Positions 11,919 through 22,993 of a stretch of 64,000 nucleotides of DNA are shown piece by piece. The stretch is from positions 5,323,984-5,387,983 of the forward strand of contig CM035350.1 of the NCBI GenBank assembly GCA_020137815.1, in the 5' to 3' direction. The notes beneath the pieces are model-generated. The model saw only the letters and a program-made list of their open reading frames with translations. It ran no database searches and had not been told where the DNA came from. The stretch's first letter is position 1, and each line of letters begins with the position of its first letter. The DNA is from Hormiphora californensis. Lineage: Eukaryota > Ctenophora > Tentaculata > Cydippida > Pleurobrachiidae. Position numbers and translations under genes: made by a program.

Positions 11919-14479
11919 ATGGATGCAGTTAGGGATTTCTTTAACGGCTCCTCCTCCTCAAGTAGCTCCTCCTCTAGCAGTTCCTCTTCCAGCAGCAGTG
12001 ATACCCTGCGGAACTACAGTGGTAATGAGGAGGAGAGGGTGCAGAAGAGAAGGACGGTGAGGGAGCGGAGACAAGCAGAGAGGAGGGCAGTAAGGAGGCA
12101 GGCAAGAAGGGTCAAGAGAAGGGAGGAGAGACATGCTGGTCAACAGCAAATGAAGATGGATACTTCCCTTGATATGAGTGCTAAAGGTAGCCTATGTGAC
12201 GCCACTGCTCCAGCCTTGCCTGAATTGGAAATCAAAACAAAAGAATTGAAGATTGAAGGGGAACATAAACTGATCGGAGGACCTAGCACTTGTACTCCGG
12301 AACTCGTGCTCGAAGTCAACCAGCCCGAGATAGCAATCTGCGATGCAGTTGCTCCAGCTTTGCCAGAATTAAAAATCGAAACAAAAGAATTGAAGATTGA
12401 AGGGGAGCATAAACTGATCGGAGGACCTAGCACTTGTACCCCAGAACTCGTGCTCGATGCCCACCAACCCGAGATAGCAATCTGTGATGCCAAAGCTCCT
12501 GCTTTGCCAGAATTAAAAATCGAAACAAAAGAATTGAAGATTGAAGGGGAGCATAAACTGATCGGAGGACCTAGCACTTGTACTCCGGAACTCGTGCTCG
12601 ATGCCCACCAACCCGAGATAGCAATCTGCGATGCAGTTGCTCCAGCCTTGCCTGAATTAAAAATCGAAACAAAAGAATTGAAGATTGAAGGGGAGCATAA
12701 ACTGATTGGAGGACCTAGCACTTGTACCCCAGAACTCGTGCTCGATGCCCACCAACCCGAGATAGCAATCTGCGATGCAGTTGCTCCAGCCTTGCCAGAA
12801 TTAAAAATCGAAACAAAAGAATTGAAGATTGAAGGGGAACATAAACTGATCGGAGGACCTAGCACTTGTACCCCAGAACTCGTACTCGATGCCCACCAAC
12901 CCGAGATAGCAATCTGCGATGCAGTTGCTCCAGCCTTGCCAGAATTAAAAATCGAAACAAAAGAATTGAAGATTGAAGGGGAACATAAACTGATCGGAGG
13001 ACCTAGCACTTGTACCCCAGAACTCGTACTCGATGCCCACCAACCCGAGATAGCAATCTGCGATGCAGTTGCTCCAGCTTTGCCGGAATTAAAAATCGAA
13101 ACAAAAGAATTGAAGATTGAGGAGGAGCATAAACTGATCGGAGGACCTAGCACTTGTACCCCAGAACTCGTACTCGATGCCCACCAGCCAGAGATAGCAA
13201 TCTGCGATGCAGTTGCTCCTGAGGAGTACTGTCACGAACAGACAAGTACTATCATCTTCGGAGGTCCAGAATCATGTCTCCCAGAGAGGGAGTTTGAGTT
13301 TGAAGCTGGAGAGGGCGAGTACGAGGTCGAAGTGACGTACGATGGAGGTAAGAAATAAAGCTGCTACGAACCTTTGTCTACCTCCAGTGAGAGGTGTAAT
13401 TGTTGCCAATGTTACCATGGAATTACAATGAGCAACCCCCACCCATAAATAACACCCGTTATACTGTTTCAGTTGAGGAGCACGTCCCGATTGAGGGACC
13501 TGATTTTGACGCCAGTGCCATGAGTATTGAGGAGATCTCTCGAGAACTTCGTGATGCTGCCATTGATAACACAGTACATGTGGAGACCCATACCGAGACG
13601 ATCACCTTCGCCGAACTCACATCAGGCGGATACGAGGAGGGACATTGTGTTGAGGATCAGATAACACCAACAGATCACCATGGTGATCTAGATATAACTC
13701 CTACCAACGGTGAAGTGATCTTTTCTGGTGGACAGGGTGAGTCACAAATTAGGAATTCCTCCTTGGTTGATGATATTTTTGGCTGAGCACTACTCAGTGA
13801 GCTTTCTGCAGTCCCAGACAGTCAGTGAGTAGTCCCTGACTGGAATAAAACTAGTAAAACCCTATTTCTCTGACTAAACTCCGTGCAGACAAACTAAAAC
13901 CCTACTTTTTCAGAAACCATGGACTTGGGGAGTGGGGGAGTCATGTACACCAACACAGTTACCTACACAACCAGCTGTGAGACAGATGTCCATGTGGAAT
14001 CTGGACATCACGTGGAAATCACCAGTGAGTTCCATGACGAGGAGGAGCATCATCACGAGGAGCATCACCACGAGGAGCATCATTATGATGATGAGCATGA
14101 ACATGATGATTCAGAGCATGATGAGAATGATGCTATGCATGCCCACCATGACGATGATACCCATCATATTGAGTTTGGAGGACATCAGAAGAGATCCGGT
14201 GGTTTCCTGTCCAGAGTTCATGGAATGGTGGATCGTGTGGGTGATTCAATTCACCACATTCGTCACCATGGTGACGACCATCACCATGGTGACCATCATC
14301 ACCACAACCGGGACAGGGTTCACCACATGGTGGATAGGATTGGACACAGGATTGATGATGCCATTCATCACCGTCGTGGACACCATGGTGATGAGCATCA
14401 CCGTGGTGATGAGCATCACCACGGTGATGAGCATCACCATGGTGATGAACATCATCATGAAGGTGAACATCATCACTAG
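11919..14479 (+). CDS. Poly-Ser / 48-residue-repeat / His-rich protein, three exons
   Basis: Exons are 11919-13347, 13473-13736 and 13914-14479. Donors are GTAAGA and GTGAGT; acceptors TTTCAG and TTTTTCAG. All junctions are phase 1, and the joined frame gives 752 residues. In order: a short start MDAVRDFFNG; a run of 17 Ser; a strongly basic Arg-rich stretch to about residue 85; about seven near-identical 48-residue repeats (each with CDAVAPALPE, KELKIEGEHK, GGPSTCTPELVL); an acidic exon 2 (VEEHVPIEGPDFD); and a C-terminal part dominated by HH, EHHH and GDEHHH repeats. There is no signal peptide or TM segment. I do not recognise a family. The His/Asp/Glu tail suggests metal binding, but that is composition-based inference. 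The repeats and phase-1 exons suggest a fast-evolving structural protein. Confidence 0.8.
12196..13220 (+). repeat. Coding tandem repeat, 144-bp unit
   Basis: About seven units of 144 bp (48 codons) with very few differences, such as GAAGGGGAG versus GAGGAGGAG in the last unit. Homogeneity at silent sites suggests recent expansion or gene conversion. The reverse strand is also open throughout, a shadow of the repeat. Confidence 0.9.
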
Positions 14480-15169
14480 CCTGAATCCTACTGAAGTAAA
14501 TTGTCTCTTGGAACGGCAAATGGAGCCAGGAGTGTCGCACAACGGACATTACAAACGCTCTACCGCCTGAATAATTTACGCAGTGAGAGACTGTTGCATA
14601 TCAAAAGCCTACTTATGGTATTTAGAATATATACGAGACATACATATTTTTGATAGAATTCGTCCCCTTTTTTCAATGATATGAATATGTTAGATTAGAT
14701 CAACAACTATTTTTACTACTACTCTAGCGGCAGCTATTGTAGTAGTGGTCCCAAGTGTGTCACTTTGATCTTTGTCCCCATATATTATAGCTGGTATCAA
14801 CCAAGATACTCACATACTGAATTAGGACATTTGAATAGCAACAAAGTTCGTTACGGTATATATATGTCATACGATCCCGAACCTATTTTGTAGAATATGC
14901 GGCCGAGTCGGCAAACCTAGTTTTGTGAGTGACCGAAAGGGATAACTCAGTAGAATAACAGGGTGGCCTTCCGAAAATGAGGGTCAATTTCCAAGTATCT
15001 CTGGACCCAGTTGTAATACAAGGAACTCTACCATAAAGTTGTCCAAGTAAAACTGTATGGTAGAGTTCCTTGTACTTGATACGCATGGCCCGATCGCCAT
15101 GAAACGACACTTAAGTTTTCCGAGTATTTTGGTTCAGTTCTTGTTATCTCATATTAATATTAATACCAT
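14480..15169. other. Intergenic; one hairpin
   Basis: No gene seen. An inverted repeat of about 19 bp per arm lies at 15017-15074 (TACAAGGAACTCTACC and its complement). Confidence 0.5.
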
Positions 15170-15787
15170 CCTTTCCGGATAGGATTGGACACATGTTAAT
15201 ATCTCCCTTGTTGTTGCATATGCTCCAACCAATGACAAGGATGACGCGGTCAAGGAGGAGTTTTACAACCAGTTGTCATCGGTTTTGGATAGGCTCCCCC
15301 GGCAGGACGTGGTCTTCCTGGGTGGGGATTTCAACGCGAGGGTTGGTGGTGGGCACTCTCTCCATCAAGTTTCAAATGACAATGGTGAGCGGTTGGAGGA
15401 TTTGTGTGGTGCTTACCAGTTGTCTATTGGTGGGAAGATGTTCCCTCATAGGGATCATCACAAAGGAACGTGGAAGTCTCCTGACGGTACCACTGTCACA
15501 CAGATAGATCATCTGTGTGTTGGAAACAAGTGGCGAAGTTCTCTGTTAGATGTTAGGGTCCTAAGGAGTGCAGACATCGGGTCTGATCACTACCTGGTAC
15601 GAGGAAAGGTTAGGATCCGGCTGAGTGCAGCTAAGAACTGTAGAAAACCTGTCAAAGAGGTTCCAGCCATAGAGAATCTCAGGAAGGGGTGCGACGAGAC
15701 ACGCACGGAATACAATGTCTCTCTCCGGAACAGGTTCGAATCTCTGGAGCCTGAGGAAAGTCTGGAGGGTCAGTGGGGGCAGTTTAA

Positions 15788-17179
15788 GGGTACGCTAACC
15801 AAAATTTTTTTTCGAGTGCAGGGAAATCTCTCACCGTAGGGTTGTAGGCCATGCCAAGGAGACCTCAAATATGCAATTTGAGCTCTCAAGTCGAATTCAT
15901 ATTTTTGCTACAGCTGCTTGAAAAATGAACTGAAAATAAGTTTTTGGCATCTTAAAAATACATTTGTAAAGATAGGAGCATGAAAATTTGGGGATTTGAA
16001 GAGGACATGAAGGTGAATAACCACAAAAAATTTTTTTGCAATCCGAGCTGATTTCCGGTCCTGAGATGGATTTCTTTTTTTCCACTTTAACGCCCTATTT
16101 GGCAAAGTTCCGAAAACATGTGAAAGCTGTAAATTGGTGAAAAGTTGCGTCTAACGATTATCTAAGTGGCCATAAATTTTGGGCGTGTCCTTATTTGAGA
16201 TAAGCTGTACAGAGTTTTTTTTGTGAAAGCCGTCATTTCAGAAATAAATAAATTCCTTGTATCTCAAAAACGGCTGATCGTAGAGACCTGAGACTATGCT
16301 TAAACGATTCAGAAGGTCCGATTTTGGGGGGGTCTTCTGAGAGACATTTTGCTCCTACTTCAACCGTTTTTGCTGTAATTGCGAAAAACAAATTCTATGA
16401 AAAGGGCAAAAGCTAAACTCCAATATCCTGTAATTAGGGAATTTTGGCTAAGAAAGGACCGAAACTATGGAAAAATGTGTAACAATCTAATTCCTTCACT
16501 ATTTGGTCCATATGGGTCCCTATAATCACCAAAAACAAAATCACAAAAAATCCACGATGGCGAAGATGGGTTTTTGTTTTTCGCAATTACAGCAAAAACG
16601 GTTGAAGTAGGAGCAAAATGTCTCTCAGAAGACCCCCCCCCAAAATCGGACCTTCTGAATCGTTTTAGCATAGTCCCAGGTCTCTACGATCAGCCGTTTT
16701 TGAGATACAGGGAATTTATTTATTTCTGAAATGACGGCTTTCACAAAAAAAACTCTGTACAGCTTATCTCAAATAAGGACACGCCCAAAATTTATGGCCA
16801 CTTAGATAATCGTTAGACGCAACTTTTCACCAATTTACAGCTTTCACATGTTTTCGGAACTTTGCCAAATAGGGCGTTAAAGTGGAAAAAAAGAAATCCA
16901 TCTCAGGACCGGAAATCAGCTCGGATTGCAAAAAAATTTTTTGTGGTTATTCACCTTCATGTCCTCTTCAAATCCCCAAATTTTCATGCTCCTATTTTTA
17001 AAAAAAAATTTTTGAGATGCCAAAAACGTATTTACAGGACATTTTTTAAACAGCTGTAGCAAAAATATGAATTCGACTTAAGGGCTAAAATTGCATATTT
17101 GAGGTCTCCTTGGTATGGCCTACAACCCTACGGTGAGAGATTTCCCTGCACTCGAAAAAAAATTTTGGTTAGCGTACCC
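15788..17179. mobile_element. 1.39-kb fold-back element with TTAA duplication
   Basis: It starts GGGTACGCTAACC and ends with the complement, with TTAA at 15784-15787 and 17180-17183. Arms are about 640 bp and diverge by a few percent, and a short middle separates them. TTAA sites suggest mobilisation by a piggyBac- or Kolobok-type transposase; none is encoded. A truncated relative lies in an integrin intron at 37432-37720. Confidence 0.8.
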
Positions 17180-17361
17180 TTAAGGAGGTAATCGGTGAGG
17201 TGTCACTTGAGGTCCTGGGAGCACGGCCTAAGCAGGTTCGTCAACAGCACCTGTCTCTGGAAACTCGAGACCTTATCTCTCAACGTGCTGAGCTGAAGAA
17301 GAATGATCCCGCTGGTGGATCTGAGTACTCCAGGCTTAACAAGCTGGTCAAGAAGGCCTCA

Positions 17362-18848
17362 CACGGTGTCCCTTAAGGAGGTGAAACCTCGACTAGATAA
17401 AGTTTTTTGGAGACCGGACCTAGGTTACGTATTTTTGACCGAGGAATCCGAAAAACATAAAATTAAAATCGAAAACGTAGCGGTTTTTGCGTAAAACGGC
17501 AAAAACTGTCATTTTTCAGCGATTTTCGACTTTTTACGCTTTCTAGAGATTTTAAAAATATTTCCTTACAAGATATGATCTTGTGCTTCTAGACTAATAA
17601 AATACAATCGATTTGCTACAAATTGGTCCCGGGTTTGTGTGATTTGGTCAAAAGCTCTCTTTACTGTGGCCCATCAAAGATGGCCACTCTGCAAATACGT
17701 TTTTGGCTCCTGTGGCCGCAGATGTAAACCAAAAGAAGATTTATTATACACCAAAATTTGCGTCTTCTGAAGGCGAACAACCTGGTTTTTACGAAATTTG
17801 ATTTCATGCAGGCGTTCAAAAATTACAGCCGAAAAACTGGTACAGTGGATTTCGGAAATACCCCTACTTCAACAAACCCTAATCCAGATAAGATTTCGAA
17901 AAATATACATCTTCATACATGAAAATGAAGCTCAGACAAATGCCAACGTGATGCAAAAAACGGGAAGTATGTAACTTATTTCGTTTAGAAGCTATAGCGA
18001 AAATAAAAGTGCTTGTATTTGCCTTGAAAACACCCTCTAAAAACCATACTTTCAGACAATTTCTGACAATTTCAAACAAATTCTGTCCACAGGGGACTAA
18101 GTTGGTGCACTGGAGGTTACATTTTATTCGTATTGCATTTTTAGACAGATTTGCTATTTTTCAGGGCTTTTAGAGGATGTTTTCAAGGCAAATACAAGCA
18201 CTTTTATTTTCGCTATAGCTTCTAAACGAAATAAGTTACATACTTCCCGTTTTTTGCATCACGTTGGCATTTGTCTGAGCTTCATTTTCATGTATGAAGA
18301 TGTATATTTTTCGAAATCTTATCTGGATTAGGGTTTGTTGAAGTAGGGGTATTTCCGAAATCCACTGTACCAGTTTTTCGGCTGTAATTTTTGAACGCCT
18401 GCATGAAATCAAATTTCGTAAAAACCAGGTTGTTCGCCTTCAGAAGACGCAAATTTTGGTGTATAATAAATCTTCTTTTGGTTTACATCTGCGGCCACAG
18501 GAGCCAAAAACGTATTTGCAGAGTGGCCATCTTTGATGGGCCACAGTAAAGAGAGCTTTTGACCAAATCACACAAACCCGGGACCAATTTGTAGCAAATC
18601 GATTGTATTTTATTAGTCTAGAAGCACAAGATCATATCTTGTAAGGAAATATTTTTAAAATCTCTAGAAAGCGTAAAAAGTCGAAAATCGCTGAAAAATG
18701 ACAGTTTTTGCCGTTTTACGCAAAAACCGCTACGTTTTCGATTTTAATTTTATGTTTTTCGGATTCCTCGGTCAAAAATACGTAACCTAGGTCCGGTCTC
18801 CAAAAAACTTTATCTAGTCGAGGTTTCACCTCCTTAAGGGACACCGTG
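17362..18848. mobile_element. 1.49-kb fold-back element with 4-bp CTCA duplication
   Basis: It starts CACGGTGTCCCTTAAGG and ends with the complement. CTCA flanks it at 17358-17361 and 18849-18852. Arms of about 680 bp are nearly identical and the spacer is about 120 bp. A 4-bp duplication with CAC termini is compatible with Chapaev-type elements, but the family is not certain. It lies in the linker between endonuclease and reverse transcriptase of the LINE. Confidence 0.75.
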
Positions 18849-21041
18849 CTCACGTTTGGATGATAATAGGTGGGCGGATTGTTTGGCATCGGATTTGGAG
18901 AATGCTGCGGTGCATGGGCGGCAGAGGGAGCTTTGGCAGCACATGAAAGATCTTTCAGGTGTGAGGAAACGCGGCGGTTCTGCTGTTCGCGACGGGAATG
19001 GTGAACTCATCGCTGATCCTGTTCAACAGCGGGAGCGCTGGGCGGAGCACTTTTCTGAGCTGTTGAACCCCCCTGTAACTACATCACAGCTCTCGGATCT
19101 GGATGGTCTGGATGTGGACCCGTGTTTTGAGGACCTTGGTGAGGATGATCCTCCACCTTCTCGTGGAGAAGTTTTAGCGGCACTGAAAAGGCTCAAGAAT
19201 CATAAGAGTCCTGGCGTTGATGGGATTACGAATGAGCAGCTTCGGTACGGCTCAAGTGGTCTTGTCGGCCCCCTAGTGGATTTGTTTGGTGGAGTCTGGA
19301 GGGAGGAGATGGTCCCGGAGGAGTGGTTGAAGGGGGTCATTTCCGTGATTCCCAAAAAGGGTGACCCCAGTATCTGTTCTAACAACAGGGGTATTACACT
19401 GCGGTCAACAACTTCAAAGTTGTTCCAGATTGTTATGCTGAACCGGTTGGCATCAGGCCTAGAACTAGCACTCAGGGAAAACCAGTGCGGTTTTAGGCGA
19501 AACCGTTCTTGTGTGGATCAGATTTATTCCCTCCGTACTATCATACAACAGTGTATAACATATAATTTACCATTGTACATAAACTTTATAGACTTTAAAT
19601 CAGCATTCGATTGTATAAACAGGGATTTCATCTGGGCATCATTTCGCCATTATGGTCTTCCTGAGAAATATATCCGGATAATTCGTGCGTTTTTTGATGG
19701 TACAGTGAGTGCAGTGAAACATGGTGGGGAACTCTCCGATTGGTTCAATGTTCTTAGTGGTACTGGTCAGGGCGACATCCAGGGGCCGCCAGTCTTTAAC
19801 ATCGTTATAAACTGGGCAGCTCAGCTTGCTGAGTGTAACAAGACTGTCTCCAGGGGGCTCACTCTTCAGGGTGTTGAGAGTGGGGATGGAGGGGAGTGGC
19901 TTCTGGACCTCGATTACGCGGATGATATGGCTGTAATGGATGATACAGAGGAAGGGCTCCAGGAGTCTACAGATTTACTGACTAAATACGCTGGGTATGC
20001 TGGTTTGAAGATCAATGCGAAAAAGACTAAAGTTATGGCATTTTCTAAGGGTCTTAACCAGCGTCCCTTTTCGGAGGCGGATACGGTCAACATATCTGTG
20101 GAGGGCAATCCGGTTGAGCAGGTGACCAGTTTCACCTATCTTGGATCGGCTATGTCCTCTGATGGTACCATCGACAAGGAGCTGGGTATCAGGATAGGGA
20201 AGGCATACAGTGCATTCAGTATGCTTTGTAGGATCTGGTACAACCGTAACATCAGGACCTGTACCAAGATCAGGATTTACAGGGCTGCTGTTCTGACGGT
20301 GCTTCTCTATGGTTGTGAGGCCTGGACCACCACGCAGGTACAAGATCGCCGGGTGGAGGCATTCCACCAACGGTGCCTGCGGAGAATCCTGCGAATACAG
20401 TGGTTTAGGAGAGTATCTAACAGGGAGGTACTGGAAAGGGCGGGGATAGAACCAATCTCGAAGTTCATAGGCAATGGGAGACTCCGCTGGTTCGGACACC
20501 TGGTTAGAATGCCTGAGGATAGGGTGCCCAACAAACTCTATCACTGGGTACCTAGTCATGGGAAACGTTCCAGAGGAAAACCGCGTAAAACCTGGTCCTC
20601 CTGTGTTCTGAATGACTATCGAGACGCTACTGGTCAATCCCAGTCTCTCCGTGCTATTACTAACACTGCAGAGAACAGAAATGAATGGAGACAGCTCACG
20701 TCGCTGCGAGCGAGGATACTTGGAGCCGGCCACTCGAATGATTGAGGAGACCGAACCAAGTATCAAGTATCAAGTAAGTACCTTTCCGGCTACGTGAGGC
20801 TGCGTACGTGCGCGATGTACAGTCAGTGCCTGACAAAGTTCTTGGTGATGCCATCAGCCCGCTTCGCGTTGTTACACGGTCGCTTGTAGTGGGAAAACGG
20901 TAATGGAAAACGAAGATACAGTAAGAGACGCGCAACCGTGACCAATCAGGGCGCTAGTACGTGCTGACACATGAACTTTTTGCCGCGCGTTATGCACCGT
21001 GCGCGTCTCCTTACTGTATTTTGCGTTACCGTATTTTGACT

Positions 21042-22993
21042 GGTGGGCGGACTCTAGTGCTAACGGACTCTTTATCTAAATTCAAGGCGGACTCTATATC
21101 TAAAAGCGGACTCTTTATCTACAGTTAGACTTTGAAAAAATTTTAGATAAAGAGTCCGCCCAATGTAGACTTTTTAGACATAGAGTCCGCCCTGTGTAGA
21201 CTTTTTAGACATAGAGTCCCCTGGTACATTTTGGCGCCAAATCCCCCAACCCGGACTCTATGTCTAAAATCCTAAACCAACCCAAAACCTAACCCTAACC
21301 ATAAACAATCGAAATCCGTACGACATATTGGCAGGACATCCGACAAACTGTGCAGTGTCCGTCCGATCTTTCTGATGCATCCACTGAGTCTACTATCCGT
21401 ACAGTTTGTCGGATGTCCGTCCAGTCTGTATGATGTCCGTCCACGGGCAAGGTTAGAAACTATCGAATTCCGTACAAGAGTACAGAGAGTGCTATTGTAA
21501 GTACCCTGCGTGTACGGAATTCGATATTTTCTAACCCTGGCCTCATAGAACGGAAATAGAACGGTTTGGACGGAATTCGATCGTTTCTAACCAACGGAGT
21601 ATGAATGGTTAGGGTTCATGTGTTGTACGGAATTCGATACTTTCTAACCGGTTAGGACCTGTACGGAATAGGAACGATTTGGACGGAATTCGATAGTTTC
21701 TAACCAATGGAGTATATTTTGGTTAGAGTTCAAGTGTTGTACGGAATTCGATACTTTCTAACCAGGGTTTTGTTGTACGGAATATGAATGATTTGAACGG
21801 AATTCGATCATTTCTAACCAATAAAGAATCATATTGTTAGTGCTCAGCTTAACACCAATGCTGATCTGCCAGCCAAATTTGGCCAAATCACCATTTATGC
21901 CAATCTAAGTGATTTTTGACCTGTTTGACTTCATTTAAAGAGCTGAAAGTTATCTTCAGATGCCAAGCACTGTCTGAGGTCATTTATGCATAAAAATTTT
22001 TGGGATTTTTTAGTCATATATGTCCAAAATTGACCAAAAAACGCTATATTGGCTCGATTTTGGCCAAAAAACTTAATAAAAGTAAGTAGTAATAAGCGGA
22101 TAACTGTATCGACAACATTAATGCAACAATTTATTCGATTAAAAACAGTTAAGATATGACTTTGTTACAAAATTGACTTTTTCGACCCGAAATTGCACTT
22201 CACTATGAAGACGGTACAATAGGCTAGTACTAAACAGTTAAATGCAGTCTGAGTGATAATGTGTTTTACAAAATTCCAAAAAAATTACACCATCTGAAAG
22301 AGGACGTTGAGACGTGAAGGTTAGGCCAGCTTAACCTTAAAAAAAGTTAATTGATCAATTAGATAACTGATCAATTATGTCCAAAATTGACCAAAAATGA
22401 CCTGGTGTTCTGGAAGGATAGACTTATGTTATGATCTGAAAATTCAACTAAAAATTACATAGCTGGATAGATAATCCCTTCTGTTCCCTTTTTCCGTTCT
22501 TAAAACTTCAAAATATTCAACCACTAATTAGCAGTGATTAACTAAAGTAGCACTTAAAAATAAAATGTGTCGGATTTCCGTACACTGTGTTCCTAACCGT
22601 GGGCCTGGCAGGAAATCGATTGATCTTAACCGCGCCCTCGCTGGCAGGAATTCGATTGTTTATGGCCCTAACCATCACCCTAACCCTAACATCGAACCCA
22701 AATAATGGCCCTAACACTTCCAAATTAGTATAGAGGTACAGCAAACTCTCGTTTCCGGCCTAACGGCCGAAATCTCGAGTTCGCTGAGTTGGCAGACTCT
22801 ATGTCTAATTTAGATTTATGTAGATATAGAGTCCGCCCTTTGTAGACTTTTTAGATAAAGAGTCCGCCCTGTGTAGACTTTTTAGACATAGAGTCCTCCT
22901 AGAGTTTAGACTTATTTGGACTCTTTATCTAAATCTAAATTTAGATATAGAGTCCGCTGTAGACTTAGAGTGTAGCACTAGAGTCCGCCTACC
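21042..22993. mobile_element. MULE-like non-autonomous element, 9-bp duplication
   Basis: Ends are GGTGGGCGGACTCTAGTGC on the left and the complement of GGTAGGCGGACTCTAGTGC on the right. The target duplication ATTTTGACT lies at 21033-21041 and 22994-23002. GG termini and a 9-bp duplication are typical of Mutator-like elements. Both ends hold arrays of TAGACATAGAGTCCGCC-like units. The interior has repeated GACGGAATTCGAT...TTTCTAACC units and short CCCTAACC tracts. No transposase ORF was found in the 1952 bp. Confidence 0.75.
21450..21825. repeat. Interspersed ~22-bp motif in the MULE-like element
   Basis: ACGGAATTCGAT followed by two to three variable bases and TTTCTAACC occurs about six times in one orientation and once inverted. 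Spacing is irregular at 35-75 bp. Confidence 0.65.

Larger units (their letters stand above)
15182..20745 (+). pseudogene. LINE endonuclease-reverse transcriptase, interrupted
   Basis: Three coding blocks (15182-15787, 17184-17361, 18853-20745) make one frame of about 890 codons. The first shows apurinic-endonuclease motifs GGDFNARVG and GSDHYLV. The third shows reverse-transcriptase motifs: KSPGVDGI, NNRGITL, FIDFKSAFD (catalytic Asp), GQGDIQGPPVFN, and LDYADDMAV (the YADD box). The C-terminal region follows. No stop is visible in the blocks themselves. The coding damage is from the two insertions and the 5' truncation, so the LINE was probably young when it was hit. Confidence 0.85.
15179..20780 (+). 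mobile_element. 5'-truncated RTE-like LINE with two nested insertions
   Basis: The LINE is flanked by CCTTTCCGG at 15170-15178 and 20781-20789, a probable 9-bp target duplication. Its 3' end is a short tandem repeat (CAAGTAT twice), as in RTE-type elements. The 5' part is missing: it begins inside the endonuclease domain. Without the two fold-back elements and one copy of each duplication, about 2.7 kb of LINE remains as one open frame. The RTE assignment comes from the general look of the endonuclease and the C-terminal LYGCEAW / RRILRIQW region and is not certain. Confidence 0.8.

Noticed and set aside
12140-13153. Long minus-strand ORF opposite the repeat protein
   Set aside because: It is open only because the 144-bp unit happens to lack stops on that strand; the plus strand has splice-consistent exons.
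21450-21825. Regularly spaced repeats suggestive of a CRISPR array
   Set aside because: Spacing is irregular, one copy is inverted, there are no cas genes, and the genome is plainly eukaryotic.
21290-22700. CCCTAACCCTAAC-type tracts that look telomeric
   Set aside because: Only two or three units each, inside a bounded transposon with target duplications; not an interstitial telomere array.
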